Shown here: piece by piece, positions 45,116-54,621 of the stretch
Numbering within the stretch: position 1 is the first letter of the stretch
Layout of the letters: each line of letters opens with the position of its first letter
Translations under genes and position numbers: made by a program
The notes under the pieces: model-generated
Told to the model about the DNA's origin: nothing
The model's database searches: none
The model's input: only the letters and a program-made list of their open reading frames with translations
Assembly (NCBI RefSeq): GCF_000687555.1
Contig: NZ_JHWJ01000004.1
Coordinates: forward strand, 266,426-330,425
Length of the DNA stretch: 64,000 nt
Source: [Clostridium] aerotolerans DSM 5434
GTDB lineage: Bacteria; Bacillota; Clostridia; Lachnospirales; Lachnospiraceae
Direction: 5' to 3'

Positions 45116-46027
45116 ATGAATGTAAGAACTATTCAATTAGAGGAAGCTTCACAATTTGAACAGATTGGAATGGCAGTCAATAGTAAAAAACTTAACTTGC
45201 ATCAATGGCTGGATATGGGGAGGACAAGGCTTGAGTGGTGCTTTGTCATTGAAATAGAAGGAAAATTTCAGGGGAGAATTATTTATGGAATTTTTGATGT
45301 GCATCCTTGTGACTTAAAAATATGGCAAATGAAAATAGCAGATTCTGTAAATAATTTTTTGGAAGTGGGAAATAAGCTTCTAACGGATAGTATAGAAGTA
45401 TTAAAATTGAAAGGTTTTAAAACGGTGGAGTACCATCTCTATTCAACAGCTTCATATATTATTGAAATCTATCAATCCTTATTTAGAGAACTAGGCTTTT
45501 GCATAATGCAAGAGAAAGAGAGTTTTGAGGCTAATCAAATTCGTTGTGTAGAAACATCGAATAGGCTTCATTATAAGACATTGCAGGAAGTTGGCGAGAA
45601 GATGTTTATTGGCGCTATTGAAATAGTCACAGAAGGAACTTTAGACAGAGAAGATTTAACGAGTGTTATATCTCATGGTTCCCAGCAGGCCGCAATTTTG
45701 TATTTTGAACTATTGAAGGAGATAGATTTTAATGAAACTTGGTGGCGAATGGCTTATGATAAGGAGGGAGAATTTGTGGGACTCGTTGTTCCTCAAAAGC
45801 TTAGTGTGCATAGGGGAGCAATTAATTACATAGGTGTTACACCAGTTCAAAGAGGAAGAGGTTACGTTAATGATTTGTTATGGGAAGGTTCTCGGCTCAT
45901 GATAGAGGAGGGAATTGAAAATCTAATTGCAGATATTGATGTTCAAAATTATCCATTAAAAAAGGCATTGGAATTATTAGGATATCAGTTTGAATGTTCA
46001 CAAGTGGTCTTGAAGTTAGATTTATAG
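45116..46027 (+). CDS. Tandem GNAT-type acetyltransferase at the end of the peptide locus
   Basis: The 303-residue protein looks like two GNAT folds in series. The second is clear, with NYIGVTPVQRGRGYVNDLLW as the acetyl-CoA-binding loop and DIDVQNYPLKKALELLGYQF as the C-terminal motif. The first (residues 1-145) is degenerate but keeps the YQSLFRELGF pattern. Its low GC matches the upstream locus, and it lies 83 bases after the exporter. It may acetylate the peptide or give self-immunity, or it may be a passenger; sequence does not decide. AAGGAAGAG precedes the start. Confidence 0.78.
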   Translation: MNVRTIQLEEASQFEQIGMAVNSKKLNLHQWLDMGRTRLEWCFVIEIEGKFQGRIIYGIFDVHPCDLKIWQMKIADSVNNFLEVGNKLLTDSIEVLKLKGFKTVEYHLYSTASYIIEIYQSLFRELGFCIMQEKESFEANQIRCVETSNRLHYKTLQEVGEKMFIGAIEIVTEGTLDREDLTSVISHGSQQAAILYFELLKEIDFNETWWRMAYDKEGEFVGLVVPQKLSVHRGAINYIGVTPVQRGRGYVNDLLWEGSRLMIEEGIENLIADIDVQNYPLKKALELLGYQFECSQVVLKLDL

Positions 46028-46350
46028 AGATACTCCTGTACTTTTTATTTCAAATAAAAGCTATTTTAAGATGGAATTGATATTAAGGGGTCTTGCTAGG
46101 GATTATAAATGAACCTGAGTTCCTTAAAGTTGGAATATTTATTTAAGAATGTGATGACGCAAGGGAGGTATTAATTTTAAAACACATCTTTATTGGCTTT
46201 CCAAAACATACAGAGGTTGTGGTCCTGCTGCAAGATTTAAATTGTTAATGATTGAAATCAATAATAAACCTTGGGGTGTAGAAGCAATTAGGCTTTTGCG
46301 CTCTTTTCATTAAAGTAACTAAAAAGCTATATAAATATGGAAGATAGGCA
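46028..46350. other. Degenerate 320-base spacer between the peptide locus and the insertion elements
   Basis: No intact gene. A short stretch at 46171-46248 on the plus strand translates to IFIGFPKHTEVVVLLQDLNC then stop, which resembles the extreme C-terminus of RumA/RlmD-type methyltransferases (FP..HVE.V.LL pattern). It may be a gene remnant or chance. Confidence 0.3.
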
Positions 46351-47389
46351 GGGGGGCGGACATAAAGTTGGACTCCGGAAGGAGTCAAGATGCATTCTAA
46401 GTATACCAATTAACAAAAAGAAACAGCACTATAAGAATTTGAACGAACAGCCTCTATCAGTGCTACCATACAAAAATTGGTATATCCCTTACCAGCTACC
46501 CTATACCGATAGTATAAGCATCAAAAGACAGGGTTGAAAAACTGGCATGGATCCTTAGGACAATTGGAAAATGATAGGAACAAAACACATTCCTGCAATA
46601 CAGTTGATCGACCTCGTCATCTTTCTGCAGAACTGAAATTAATTACACTTCATCGTTGCTTTGAACTTTGAGAAGATTTATAATATGTATTAAGAGAAAT
46701 CGGATATAGCCGATACAGCATATACAAGTGGCGGCGACTTTATCTGGAAAAAGGAGCAATTGGTCATATGTCTTCTTAAAAATATCACAAAAGTGCGTTT
46801 GGTTCCGCTAGAATCACTGGCTACAGATACGACTGTAGACCTTAAGGAACAAATCAACATGCTGCACTTCGTACTCTTATCAAAGATTCATTACATTAAA
46901 GCAAGGACTGCTATGTGTATAGAAGGATATAGAAGCAGCTACAGAATCAAGGGATTATTCTATCTGAGAAGCTAGTCCGAAGGATTATGAAAGAAGAATT
47001 TTTGGTTGTTTGCTTTGTAAATAAAAGCAATTTCATGATTAAAAACAGATGAGTTTCCAATCATACATACTGGTCGTGTTTGTCACTATAGATGGCCTGG
47101 TTGGTTTGAGCGAATGGAAAAAGCTGGTTTAACCCGTTCTATGTCAAGAAAAGGAGGCTCAACTGATAATTCGGCCTGTGAAGGTTTTTTTGCAGAATAA
47201 AAATGAAATGTTCTATGGAAAATCGTGGATTGGCGTCTCAATAGAACACTTTGTTCAGCATCTAAATAGTTTTATTAAGTGGTATAATGAAAAACGAATA
47301 TAGATTTCACTTGGTGGCCTGAGTCCAGTAAAATATAGACGTAACCTTGGGTTATCAAATTAAGTCCAACTTTATGTCCGCACCCCCCT
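46351..47389 (+). mobile_element. Decayed IS3-family element with recognisable terminal inverted repeats
   Basis: The left end GGGGGGCGGACATAAAGTTG (46351 on, continuing to 46374) matches the reverse complement of the right end (47363-47389) over 24 bases with a single extra base. The interior encodes broken IS3-type transposase pieces. About 1.04 kb remains; intact relatives are usually 1.3-1.5 kb, so internal material has been lost. A clean target-site duplication was not found. Confidence 0.8.
47042..47363 (+). pseudogene. Remnant of IS3-type transposase orfB (C-terminal part)
   Basis: The plus-strand frames carry the end of an IS3-type integrase core: DEFPIIHTGRVCHYRWPGW, MSRKGGSTDNSACEGFFAE, then a stop and, in a shifted frame, FIKWYNEKRI, a second stop and LSPVKYRRNLG. 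At least one frameshift and two stop codons interrupt it, so it is inactive. Confidence 0.75.
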
Positions 47390-47590
47390 CCCAGATAAAT
47401 ATGTTTTCAATAATAAACTACCTGCGGTCAAGGCCCAACAGGCTCGAGCGGCATTTTAATATCTCCTCAATACATACAGAAACAATTTGATTACTTTCTC
47501 ACATTAAATAAGGATTTACAGGCAAATATATCTATTTATATTTTATAAAAAACAAAGGTAATATCTAGAGAAATATAATAGCCTGATATT

Positions 47591-47639
47591 ATCCCTCTTA
47601 AGTAGGAAGTGTAAGTACACAAAGCTACTTAAGAGGGAT
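47591..47639 (+). terminator. Perfect 15-bp hairpin just upstream of the second IS3-type transposase
   Basis: ATCCCTCTTAAGTAG (47591-47605) pairs perfectly with CTACTTAAGAGGGAT (47625-47639), and TTATTATG follows. Its right arm overlaps the ribosome-site region of the transposase orfA. It could block read-through expression of the transposase by sequestering the ribosome site or by termination. Confidence 0.65.
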
Positions 47640-47644
47640 TTATT

Positions 47645-48298
47645 ATGAGAAATAATAAGTATTCACCTGAAGTCAATCTTCAGGTATGTGAAGCCTATTT
47701 AAAAGGGACCTATACAATGCCAGAAATATGCCAGATGTTTAATATCCTGTATGACAAATATGGCTGGGCCCCCGTTTATACATGGGTTAGACAATATAAG
47801 GCAAACGGAACCGATGCATTTTTATATAAGTATAAAAACAAAGCCTATTCAAAATAATTAAAGCTAACTGCTGTTGAAGAATATATTGACGGAAAGGGTT
47901 CGATTTTAGAAATATGTTTAAAACATGGAATTAGTGAATCAAAGGTTTTACGTAAATGGATTTCATTATATAATAGCGATATAGAACTTAAAGATTATAA
48001 TCCGAAACAGGAGATCTAAATGGCTGAATCAAGAAGAAAAACACCAATTGATGAACGTAAGGATATCGTTAGATATTGTATTGATCATAATAGAGATTAC
48101 AAAGGAACTGCTACAAAATATGATGTCTCCTACAGTCGGGTTTATAACTGGGTTCGGGATGATGGGCTGATGGACAAGCGTGGCTGTCACAAAGCAAATA
48201 ACGAAGTCGATGAACTTGAAAAAAACTCCGCCGGGAGAACAAACGGTTGAAGCGTCAGCTTGAAGAAAAGGATATGACGGTAGAATTGTTAAAAAAGT
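47645..48298 (+). pseudogene. Broken IS3-type transposase orfA
   Basis: Three pieces of a helix-turn-helix orfA are seen: MRNNKYSPEVNLQVCEAYLK to a stop at 47855-47857, an in-frame continuation AVEEYIDGKGSILEICLK to a stop before 48020, and MAESRRKTPIDERKDIVRYC onward, in which the frame is lost at 48220-48240. After a shift the conserved RRENKRLKRQLEEKDMTVEL helix is readable, ending LLKK then stop. One intact protein cannot be made without several corrections. Confidence 0.72.
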
Positions 48299-48400
48299 GA
48301 AAGAGTTCGAAAGGAGGCGATTCTAGCCAAAGGAAAACTGGAACCTAAATATCTTACCATCCGGTATTTCGCTGAATATAAGACGTGGAATGTCTGTTGG

Positions 48401-49297
48401 ATGTGTAAGCAGATGGCTGTATCCCGTGCGGGATACTATAAATGGCTTCATCATGAGCCGTCATTAGAAGAAGCAGAAAATGAACAGATTGCCGTATGGA
48501 TCAAAGAATACAATGAAACTTATAAGAGTACGCTGGGGTATCGTCGAATGTGTAACTATATCAACCGTGATAAAGGGAAATTCTATAGCAAAGGTCGAAT
48601 CCATCGAATTATGCAGATACTTGGAATTAAGTCAGTTATTCGCAAGAAGAAAAAAACGTACCGACGCTCTACAGCGGAAACTACCGCTGAAAATGTTTTA
48701 CACAGAGATTTCGAAGCAACCCGGCCGAATGAAAGATGGGGAACAGATGTGACTGAGTTCAAAGTGCCTATGAGCAGTAAGAAAGTGTATTTAAGTGCTA
48801 TTATAGACCTATATGATAAATCAATAGTATCCTATGTACTGAGCAATCATAATGATAATAAACTTGTTTTTGATACCTATAATCTGGCACTGGTGGCGAA
48901 TCCAGAAGCAGCACCACTATTTCATAGTGAGAGGGGGTATCAATATACAAGCAGTATATTTCGGCAAAAGCTGAGAGAACAGGGAATGATACAATCTATG
49001 TCCCGTGCCAGATGCTGTATTGATAACGGGCCAATAGAAGGCATCTGGGGAATCATCAAATCAGAGATGTACTATATTTCTGATTTTAATACAGAAAATG
49101 ATTTGAGAGAAGCCATAAGGGAATACATCGACTATTATAACAATGGGCGATATCAAGAACGATATGATAATCTCACCCCAATGGAAGTAAGGAATGCTGC
49201 CATGCAATTAGAACACCCAAAACAATATCCAATTCCTATAAATAAACGTATAGAGAATTATAAAGCTAAATTAGCTGCAAAACAGCAATCAGCATAA
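48401..49297 (+). CDS. IS3-family transposase orfB with altered catalytic residue
   Basis: The 298-residue integrase-core protein has the HTH_21-type segment YKSTLGYRRMCNYINRDKGK and a rve domain with D116 (RWGTDVTEF), E177 (FHSERGYQYTS) and E213 (GPIEGIWGIIKSE). The usual second catalytic Asp in HSDRGYQY is Glu here, which would be expected to impair strand transfer. The open frame extends upstream of 48401 without a start, consistent with its normal production as a frameshift fusion with orfA, which is broken. The element is therefore probably dead unless helped in trans. Confidence 0.85.
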   Translation: MCKQMAVSRAGYYKWLHHEPSLEEAENEQIAVWIKEYNETYKSTLGYRRMCNYINRDKGKFYSKGRIHRIMQILGIKSVIRKKKKTYRRSTAETTAENVLHRDFEATRPNERWGTDVTEFKVPMSSKKVYLSAIIDLYDKSIVSYVLSNHNDNKLVFDTYNLALVANPEAAPLFHSERGYQYTSSIFRQKLREQGMIQSMSRARCCIDNGPIEGIWGIIKSEMYYISDFNTENDLREAIREYIDYYNNGRYQERYDNLTPMEVRNAAMQLEHPKQYPIPINKRIENYKAKLAAKQQSA

Positions 49298-49300
49298 GAA

Positions 49301-49324
49301 ATGCGACCACTTAACTGGTCGCAT
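49301..49324 (+). terminator. Terminator after IS3-type orfB
   Basis: ATGCGACCA pairs with TGGTCGCAT around a six-base loop. No strong T run follows on the plus strand; TGTCTACTTGACAAGGGG, a typical IS3-type end sequence, lies about 30 bases downstream. Confidence 0.55.
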
Positions 49325-49409
49325 CATCTTAAAAAATTTAGTTATTTTACCTGTCTACTTGACAAGGGGCGGTTCAAACTGGTTCGGAGGACTTTTTGCA
49401 ACAGGGGCT

Positions 49410-50051
49410 TTATAAGCTCTGTTCTTTTAACCACCCAATCACATCACTTTGTTCCTCTCTCGAGACGCGATGTTCAATCGGATAGGTATGAAATTGTACC
49501 TGTTCGGTTCGTTGTTTAAAAAACTGATAATTCTCTTCTCCAATATTTAATGGAAAGATAGGGTCAGCTTTCCCGTGCCCAATAAAGATGGATAGCTCAT
49601 CGACTGGCTTTAGGGTGTAGTTATCTTTCACATGCTTTGGAATGTATCCGCTTAAAGCTGCAATTCCTTTTATCTGATTTCCCAGTGTCAAAGCAAGACT
49701 CATGGATAAGATGGCGCCCTGACTGAATCCGGTTAAAAATTGTCTGGAGATATCCACTGGATACTTGTTTGGAATATCATCAATCAGTTCGGTGAGGGCA
49801 TTGATTGCATGATCTAAGGAATCTGTATTGGGGTTACCAAAGCCTTTGATTGTAAAATATTCATAGCCTCCATTCAAAGCTAACATACCTCGGATACCCA
49901 CAAGAATAAAATGATCTTTTAGTTCTTTAAACAAACTCATAATATCCTTTTCGTTACTGCCTCGTCCGTGCATGGCATAAAGAACGGGATATTTTTTGCC
50001 CTCTTTCCTATCATAAGGAATAGAAATATCATAATATAAATTTGAATTCAT
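49410..50051 (-). CDS. Alpha/beta-hydrolase, carboxylesterase/phospholipase-like
   Basis: The 213-residue hydrolase has the oxyanion motif MHGRGSNEKD, the nucleophile elbow GFSQGA, an acid residue in GHGKADPIFP and the expected His in YPIEHRVS (GHxVS in most relatives, EHRVS here). It resembles small PHB-depolymerase or carboxylesterase-type serine esterases. It lies about 100 bases downstream of the AraC gene on the same strand and may be the last gene of the T-box operon. The start lacks a strong ribosome site. Substrate unknown. Confidence 0.82.
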   Translation of the reverse strand: MNSNLYYDISIPYDRKEGKKYPVLYAMHGRGSNEKDIMSLFKELKDHFILVGIRGMLALNGGYEYFTIKGFGNPNTDSLDHAINALTELIDDIPNKYPVDISRQFLTGFSQGAILSMSLALTLGNQIKGIAALSGYIPKHVKDNYTLKPVDELSIFIGHGKADPIFPLNIGEENYQFFKQRTEQVQFHTYPIEHRVSREEQSDVIGWLKEQSL

Positions 50052-50147
50052 AAGATCACCATGTTCCTTTCCTTGTAGAATGGTTTCATTATTACAAATC
50101 AGGAGATAGTTGTCAATATCCCTTCATTAGTACCAAAGAATCTGAAT

Positions 50148-51197
50148 TTATTTACCTTTACGAAACTGGCCTGGTGTCTTAGAGTATTTGTGTTTGAAAA
50201 GTCGTATAAAATGTTCTACATTGTGATAGCCAACAGCATCGGCGATATCTTCAACCCGAAGATTACTGGAACATAACATATTACGGGCTTTTTCTAATCT
50301 TATTTCTTGTAAAATAGAACTGAATGAATTCCCTGTCTTGCTTGTTATATACTTTGATAAATATGGGCCGGATAGATGGAATTCCTTTGATAAATCCGAA
50401 ATTGTAATTGTTTTACAGTTGCTCTCGATATATTGTAGAATTTGAGTCATACGAGAGTCTGCCTCTTGACCAATTTGCATGATCTCAGTGTTGGAAGAAT
50501 CACATCGTAACAAATGACATAATAAAATTTCAAACAAGCTATTGATTATAATTTGATACCGAGCATGCTTATTATAGTTCTCCTGGTATATCGTAAAAAA
50601 GATATTTTTAATTTCTTCGTCCGAATTCATGTGAAAAACTAAGACACTTCCATCGTTTTGTAAATATAGTGCATTTAGAAAAAAATCCGATATCACACTA
50701 TTTCCCGTTAAGCACCGAAAAAATTCTTGATGGAATGTACTTTTTCGGACAATCATCTGTAACGCTATTGTTTTTTCCATAACGGAAGGACTATGCAAAA
50801 TTCCAGGGGATATAAAGCAGACATCCCCCGATTTTAAGGTTATGATTTTTTCTCCAAGGTTAATATCCATGGCATTTTCTACAACATACACAATTTCAAA
50901 ATAATCATGCACCGCCTCATGATGAGGCATAAAACGGCAGTATTTTTCAATGTAGATGTCATCTTGATTGTCCCACATAGCGGTTTCGGGAGCAAACATT
51001 TCACGGTCGTTGGGCAGCATTCCATTGATATATATGCGCTTTTTCCACAAGTCATGAGAATTATATTGATTTAAGAAAAGGTTAAGTGCTTTCTCGTCTG
51101 TTTGCAGAGCGGCATACTCCCTATAAAATAACTCCTGCTCATTATATTGCATTAAATGTTGCATCACCTCGCTTTTATCCAATTCATTCTCATTCAT
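50148..51197 (-). CDS. AraC-family transcriptional regulator with cupin sensor domain
   Basis: The 349-residue protein has an N-terminal cupin-type region (about residues 90-170, MPHHEAVHDYFEIVYVVENA then LKSGDVCFISPGILHSP) and a C-terminal double helix-turn-helix: TISDLSKEFHLSGPYLSKYI and RVEDIADAVGYHNVEHFIRL with the closing FKHKYSKTPGQFRK. Its ribosome site AGGAG is embedded in the last codons of leuA, and its ATG is 4 bases after the leuA stop, so it is translated from the T-box-controlled leuA message. That makes it a regulator produced under leucine limitation; its targets are unknown. Confidence 0.88.
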   Translation of the reverse strand: MNENELDKSEVMQHLMQYNEQELFYREYAALQTDEKALNLFLNQYNSHDLWKKRIYINGMLPNDREMFAPETAMWDNQDDIYIEKYCRFMPHHEAVHDYFEIVYVVENAMDINLGEKIITLKSGDVCFISPGILHSPSVMEKTIALQMIVRKSTFHQEFFRCLTGNSVISDFFLNALYLQNDGSVLVFHMNSDEEIKNIFFTIYQENYNKHARYQIIINSLFEILLCHLLRCDSSNTEIMQIGQEADSRMTQILQYIESNCKTITISDLSKEFHLSGPYLSKYITSKTGNSFSSILQEIRLEKARNMLCSSNLRVEDIADAVGYHNVEHFIRLFKHKYSKTPGQFRKGK

Positions 51198-51201
51198 GGT
51201 T

Positions 51202-52860
51202 TTAATCTCCTAATAATTTATTCACCGCAATTGACAATGCAAAAGCAGATGCTTTTATTATATCCTTGTCAATTCCTGCTCCCCAGTATAATTTTTCATT
51301 TGCAAAAATTCCGATATATGCCGAAGCCATTGCTAATGAGCTTTTTCCCATAGAATGTTCCTCATATATTTCTAAATCAAATTCCACGGAACAATGCTCT
51401 TTTATTGCATTGCTGATTGCATCAAGGCTGCCATTGCCATTACCTTTTATAAGCATTTGCTTATCATTTTGCGATATCGTTAATATCGCTTCATGTGATT
51501 CTTCAATATTTATTTTGATATTTTCTATTTTGAATTTTGGGAAAAATTCAATGTATTGTTGTTTGAATATCTGATAGATTTCCTCGGTACACAGTTCTTT
51601 ATTTTCTCGATCCGATACCTTTTTTACAAAATATCCAAGTTCCTCATTCATCTTATATGGCATTTTAATACCATAAGCATTTTGCAGTATATAACCGATA
51701 CCACCTTTTCCAGATTGACTATTGATACGAATGACATCAGTCTCATAGTTACGACCCAAATCCGCAGGGTCTACCGGAATATAAGGAACCTCCCATTTCT
51801 CCATTTTTTCCTGCTCACGATAATTCATTCCTTTAGAAATGGCATCTTGGTGGGAACCTGAAAAAGCTGTAAAGACTAGTGAACCTGAATAAGGCTGCCT
51901 TTCCGGAACAGACATCTTTGTTAAACGCTGATACGTATCACATATATGGTTCATATTGCTAAAATTCAACTTTGGGTCGACACCCTGGGAATACATATTC
52001 ATGGCGACTGTAATAAGGTCAACATTTCCAGTGCGTTCGCCATTTCCAAAAAGTGTACCTTCGATACGCTGCGCCCCGGCTAAAAGTCCATACTCTGCAT
52101 CACATACACCACAGCCTCTGTCATTATGAGGATGAATTGATAATATAATAGAATCTCTATCCAACAAATTCTTATTAAGATACTCTAACTGACTTGCGTA
52201 AATATGAGGCATGGCATTCTCGACAGTGGTTGGAATATTAATATTTGCTTTATGATTGCGTGTGGGCTTCCAAATCTCTATCACACTGTTGCAGATATCA
52301 AGTGCAAAGTCAACTTCTGTTCCTGGAAAACTCTCAGGACTATACTGAAAATAGAAGTCACCCCTGGTTTTTTCAGCCAGCTGCTTAAATAAAATAGCAC
52401 CGTCAACCGCAAGCTGTTTGATTTCCTCTTTTGATTTATGGAATACCTGCCTGCGCTGGGCTTCAGATGTTGAATTGTACAAATGAACAACCGCTTTGGG
52501 TACACCGTCTAAGGCTTCAAAAGTTTTGCGAATAATATGCTCTCTGGCTTGCGTTATAACTTGGATCGTAACATCCTCTGGTATCATTTTGTTTTCAATT
52601 AACGTTCTCAAAAAATGAAAATCCGTATCAGATGCAGCTGGAAATGCAACTTCAATTTCTTTAAATCCGATATCTAATAGCATTTGATACATTTCCAGCT
52701 TTTCCTGTAACGTCATTGGTGTAGGCAGGGACTGGTTACCATCTCTTAAATCCACACTGCACCATATTGGAGCTTGTTCGATTGACTGCTTTTTTACCCA
52801 ATCATAAGACATAACAGGGGGTAAAAAGAAACTTTTTTCATACTTTTGATGATTAAACAT
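51202..52860 (-). CDS. leuA: 2-isopropylmalate synthase
   Basis: The 552-residue enzyme is the long (LeuA2-type) form: a catalytic TIM barrel with [37 protein letters not shown] with the metal-binding His pair, and [19 protein letters not shown], then a linker and a C-terminal leucine-sensing domain (about residues 420-552). It condenses acetyl-CoA with 2-ketoisovalerate, the first step of leucine synthesis. The start at 52860 ([11 protein letters not shown]) follows GGAGGAATATACT; the frame extends 90 bases further into the T-box terminator. Control is by the leucine T-box directly upstream. No other leucine genes adjoin it, so this may be a second leuA. Confidence 0.95.
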   Translation of the reverse strand: MFNHQKYEKSFFLPPVMSYDWVKKQSIEQAPIWCSVDLRDGNQSLPTPMTLQEKLEMYQMLLDIGFKEIEVAFPAASDTDFHFLRTLIENKMIPEDVTIQVITQAREHIIRKTFEALDGVPKAVVHLYNSTSEAQRRQVFHKSKEEIKQLAVDGAILFKQLAEKTRGDFYFQYSPESFPGTEVDFALDICNSVIEIWKPTRNHKANINIPTTVENAMPHIYASQLEYLNKNLLDRDSIILSIHPHNDRGCGVCDAEYGLLAGAQRIEGTLFGNGERTGNVDLITVAMNMYSQGVDPKLNFSNMNHICDTYQRLTKMSVPERQPYSGSLVFTAFSGSHQDAISKGMNYREQEKMEKWEVPYIPVDPADLGRNYETDVIRINSQSGKGGIGYILQNAYGIKMPYKMNEELGYFVKKVSDRENKELCTEEIYQIFKQQYIEFFPKFKIENIKINIEESHEAILTISQNDKQMLIKGNGNGSLDAISNAIKEHCSVEFDLEIYEEHSMGKSSLAMASAYIGIFANEKLYWGAGIDKDIIKASAFALSIAVNKLLGD

Positions 52861-52887
52861 AGTATATTCCTCCATAATGATAATAAA

Positions 52888-53200
52888 AAAAGTCTCACGT
52901 CTCCGGCTATATGCCAAGGAGACGAAAGACTTAATCTTACGCGGTACCACTCCGATTCATAATACCTAAGTATTATGCGCTTATTCAGATACGAGCATAA
53001 ATGCCTTATATCCTCCCCTGATAACGGTGGGTTTTCCGTTCTTAGCTACTCTCTAATTTCTGCAAAGCATAATTAAATTTGACTAAAACTGCTCAAAGGT
53101 GAGTTCTCTGTATTCCTTTTATTGCTTCGCATCAACCAGCAACTTTCTGAAACCAGTTTACAGATACTAATCCTTTTCTCAGCATTTTCAATATGTGATT
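52888..53200 (-). promoter_or_regulatory. T-box leader (leucine) upstream of leuA
   Basis: On the minus strand the conserved antiterminator sequence GGAGTGGTACCGCG lies near 52938-52951. It is followed by a strong terminator in which GTCTTTCGTCTCC pairs with GGAGACGTGAGAC, then TTTTTTT. Upstream lies a Stem I-like domain with AGAAAGTTGCTGGTTGATGC as an AG-bulge/distal-loop candidate. The likely specifier is CTC in GAACTC (53101-53106), a leucine codon that agrees with leuA downstream. The stem assignments and exact 5' limit are by eye. Confidence 0.88.
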
Positions 53201-53220
53201 TTTATACTATCAGATTCAAA

Positions 53221-53769
53221 GTAAACTGTCTAGTGAGAGATATAACTTTATAAATTGATGTTTTATATACCAATTTGCCCAAATTCTCATGCGGGATTAT
53301 TGGCAAATCTGCTTGTTGGGGAGTATCCTAAGCCCTCATTTGGACATTGCCTTCAGGTTGTGGTTGCGTCTCCTGCGGAGGCTTATAAAACACCCAATTT
53401 AAAAGATTGTTGAATAAAAATAAGATAAAAAAGTGAGTAGTAAGTATATTACTGTTCGCTTTTTTTGTATATGGGTGAAACAAGAACTCCTCTTCCCTGT
53501 CCATTTAACGGTACGTGCAGTTAAGAGAATATACAATTTGCACAGGCTCCTGGTATTTGATATAATGTATAAATATAAATTTCTTAAAACCTGAAATTAT
53601 TAAATGAAAGCCCATAGGCATGAAAAAGGAAGTCATGTATATTTCAAAATATTTTCTGGGGGGAGATATAAATCCAAGTTATTTTACAATAAACAGGAAT
53701 TTTTGGAGAGTACCATATAAAAAACAACCTGTTAAAATAGACCCTATGGGGTAAAGAAGGAGAAACCAA
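53221..53769. other. Intergenic region with a terminator, upstream of phzF
   Basis: No gene seen in this 550 bases. A hairpin at 53431-53466 (AAGTGAGTAGTAA with TTACTGTTCGCTT, three G-T pairs, followed by TTTTTT) looks like a terminator on the plus strand. The last 100 bases are AT-rich and should hold the promoter of the next gene; GAAGGAGAAACC just before 53770 is its ribosome site. Confidence 0.5.
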
Positions 53770-54621
53770 ATGATTTATTATCATGTAGATGTGTTTAGCT
53801 CTGAAATTCTGTCAGGGAATGGCTTGACCGTTATATTTCATGAAGAAGATATGAGTACGCAATATATGCAGGCAATTGCGCAGGAGTTCAAGCAATTTGA
53901 GACTATTTTTCTCAGACAGACCGGAGAGAATCGATTTCGCGCCAGAATCTTTACGGTGGAAGAGGAATTGGATTTTGCCGGGCATCCGATTTTAGGAGCC
54001 ATGGCAGTAATTCACGAGAAACTGTATGCAGAAATACAAAATGCAACCGTAGTTTTTGAGTTAAACAATAAAACCTTACAAGCGGAATCAGTAAAAATGG
54101 AAGGCTATTTTCAAGCTACGATGAATCAGGGGGTACCCGAATTTTTGGGAGCTGTTGTTGATGGTGAATTGGTCAATACGTTTTTGCATGCACTAAATCT
54201 TACAGCGGACAATCTACATCCCAAGCTTCCAATGGAGGTTGTTTCAACGGGATTACCATATTTAATTGTTCCTCTTGCTTCAGGGTTAGAAAAGGCTAAA
54301 ATCAGTACCAAAGACTTTGAGGCCCAATTAGAAAAAATTCAAGCTAAATTTGTTTACGTGTTTAGCGTAGATAGAATGGAAGGTCGTACTTGGGATAACA
54401 GAGGACTGATCGAGGATGTAGCAACCGGCAGTGCAGCTGGTCCGACTGGAGCTTATCTCTATAAATGGAATATTTGCAATGCTGATGAAGATGTCTTAAT
54501 TAATCAAGGTGGTTTCGTAGGAAGACCCAGCAAGATAAAAGTATTTGCGGATCAATCCACAGGACACATTAAGGTGGCCGGAGATGTTAAAATAATTGCG
54601 AAAGGACAACTTTTAATTTAA
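53770..54621 (+). CDS. PhzF-family isomerase/epimerase-like protein
   Basis: The 283-residue protein has the PhzF/DAP-epimerase fold signatures: YYHVDVFSSEILSGNGLTVI, the catalytic Glu in FKQFETIFL, LDFAGHPILGAMAV, and EDVATGSAAGPTGAYL. Family members isomerise small acids (for example trans-2,3-dihydro-3-hydroxyanthranilate in phenazine synthesis), but most stand-alone copies in Firmicutes have no known substrate. No phenazine genes are nearby. It appears to be a single-gene unit. Confidence 0.88.
   Translation: MIYYHVDVFSSEILSGNGLTVIFHEEDMSTQYMQAIAQEFKQFETIFLRQTGENRFRARIFTVEEELDFAGHPILGAMAVIHEKLYAEIQNATVVFELNNKTLQAESVKMEGYFQATMNQGVPEFLGAVVDGELVNTFLHALNLTADNLHPKLPMEVVSTGLPYLIVPLASGLEKAKISTKDFEAQLEKIQAKFVYVFSVDRMEGRTWDNRGLIEDVATGSAAGPTGAYLYKWNICNADEDVLINQGGFVGRPSKIKVFADQSTGHIKVAGDVKIIAKGQLLI

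Noticed and set aside
46337..46537. 66-codon frame at the left end of the decayed IS3-type element
   Set aside because: Overlaps the terminal inverted repeat and has no family resemblance; treated as element debris.
46760..46975. 71-codon frame inside the decayed IS3-type element
   Set aside because: Fragment of a broken transposase region without start signals.
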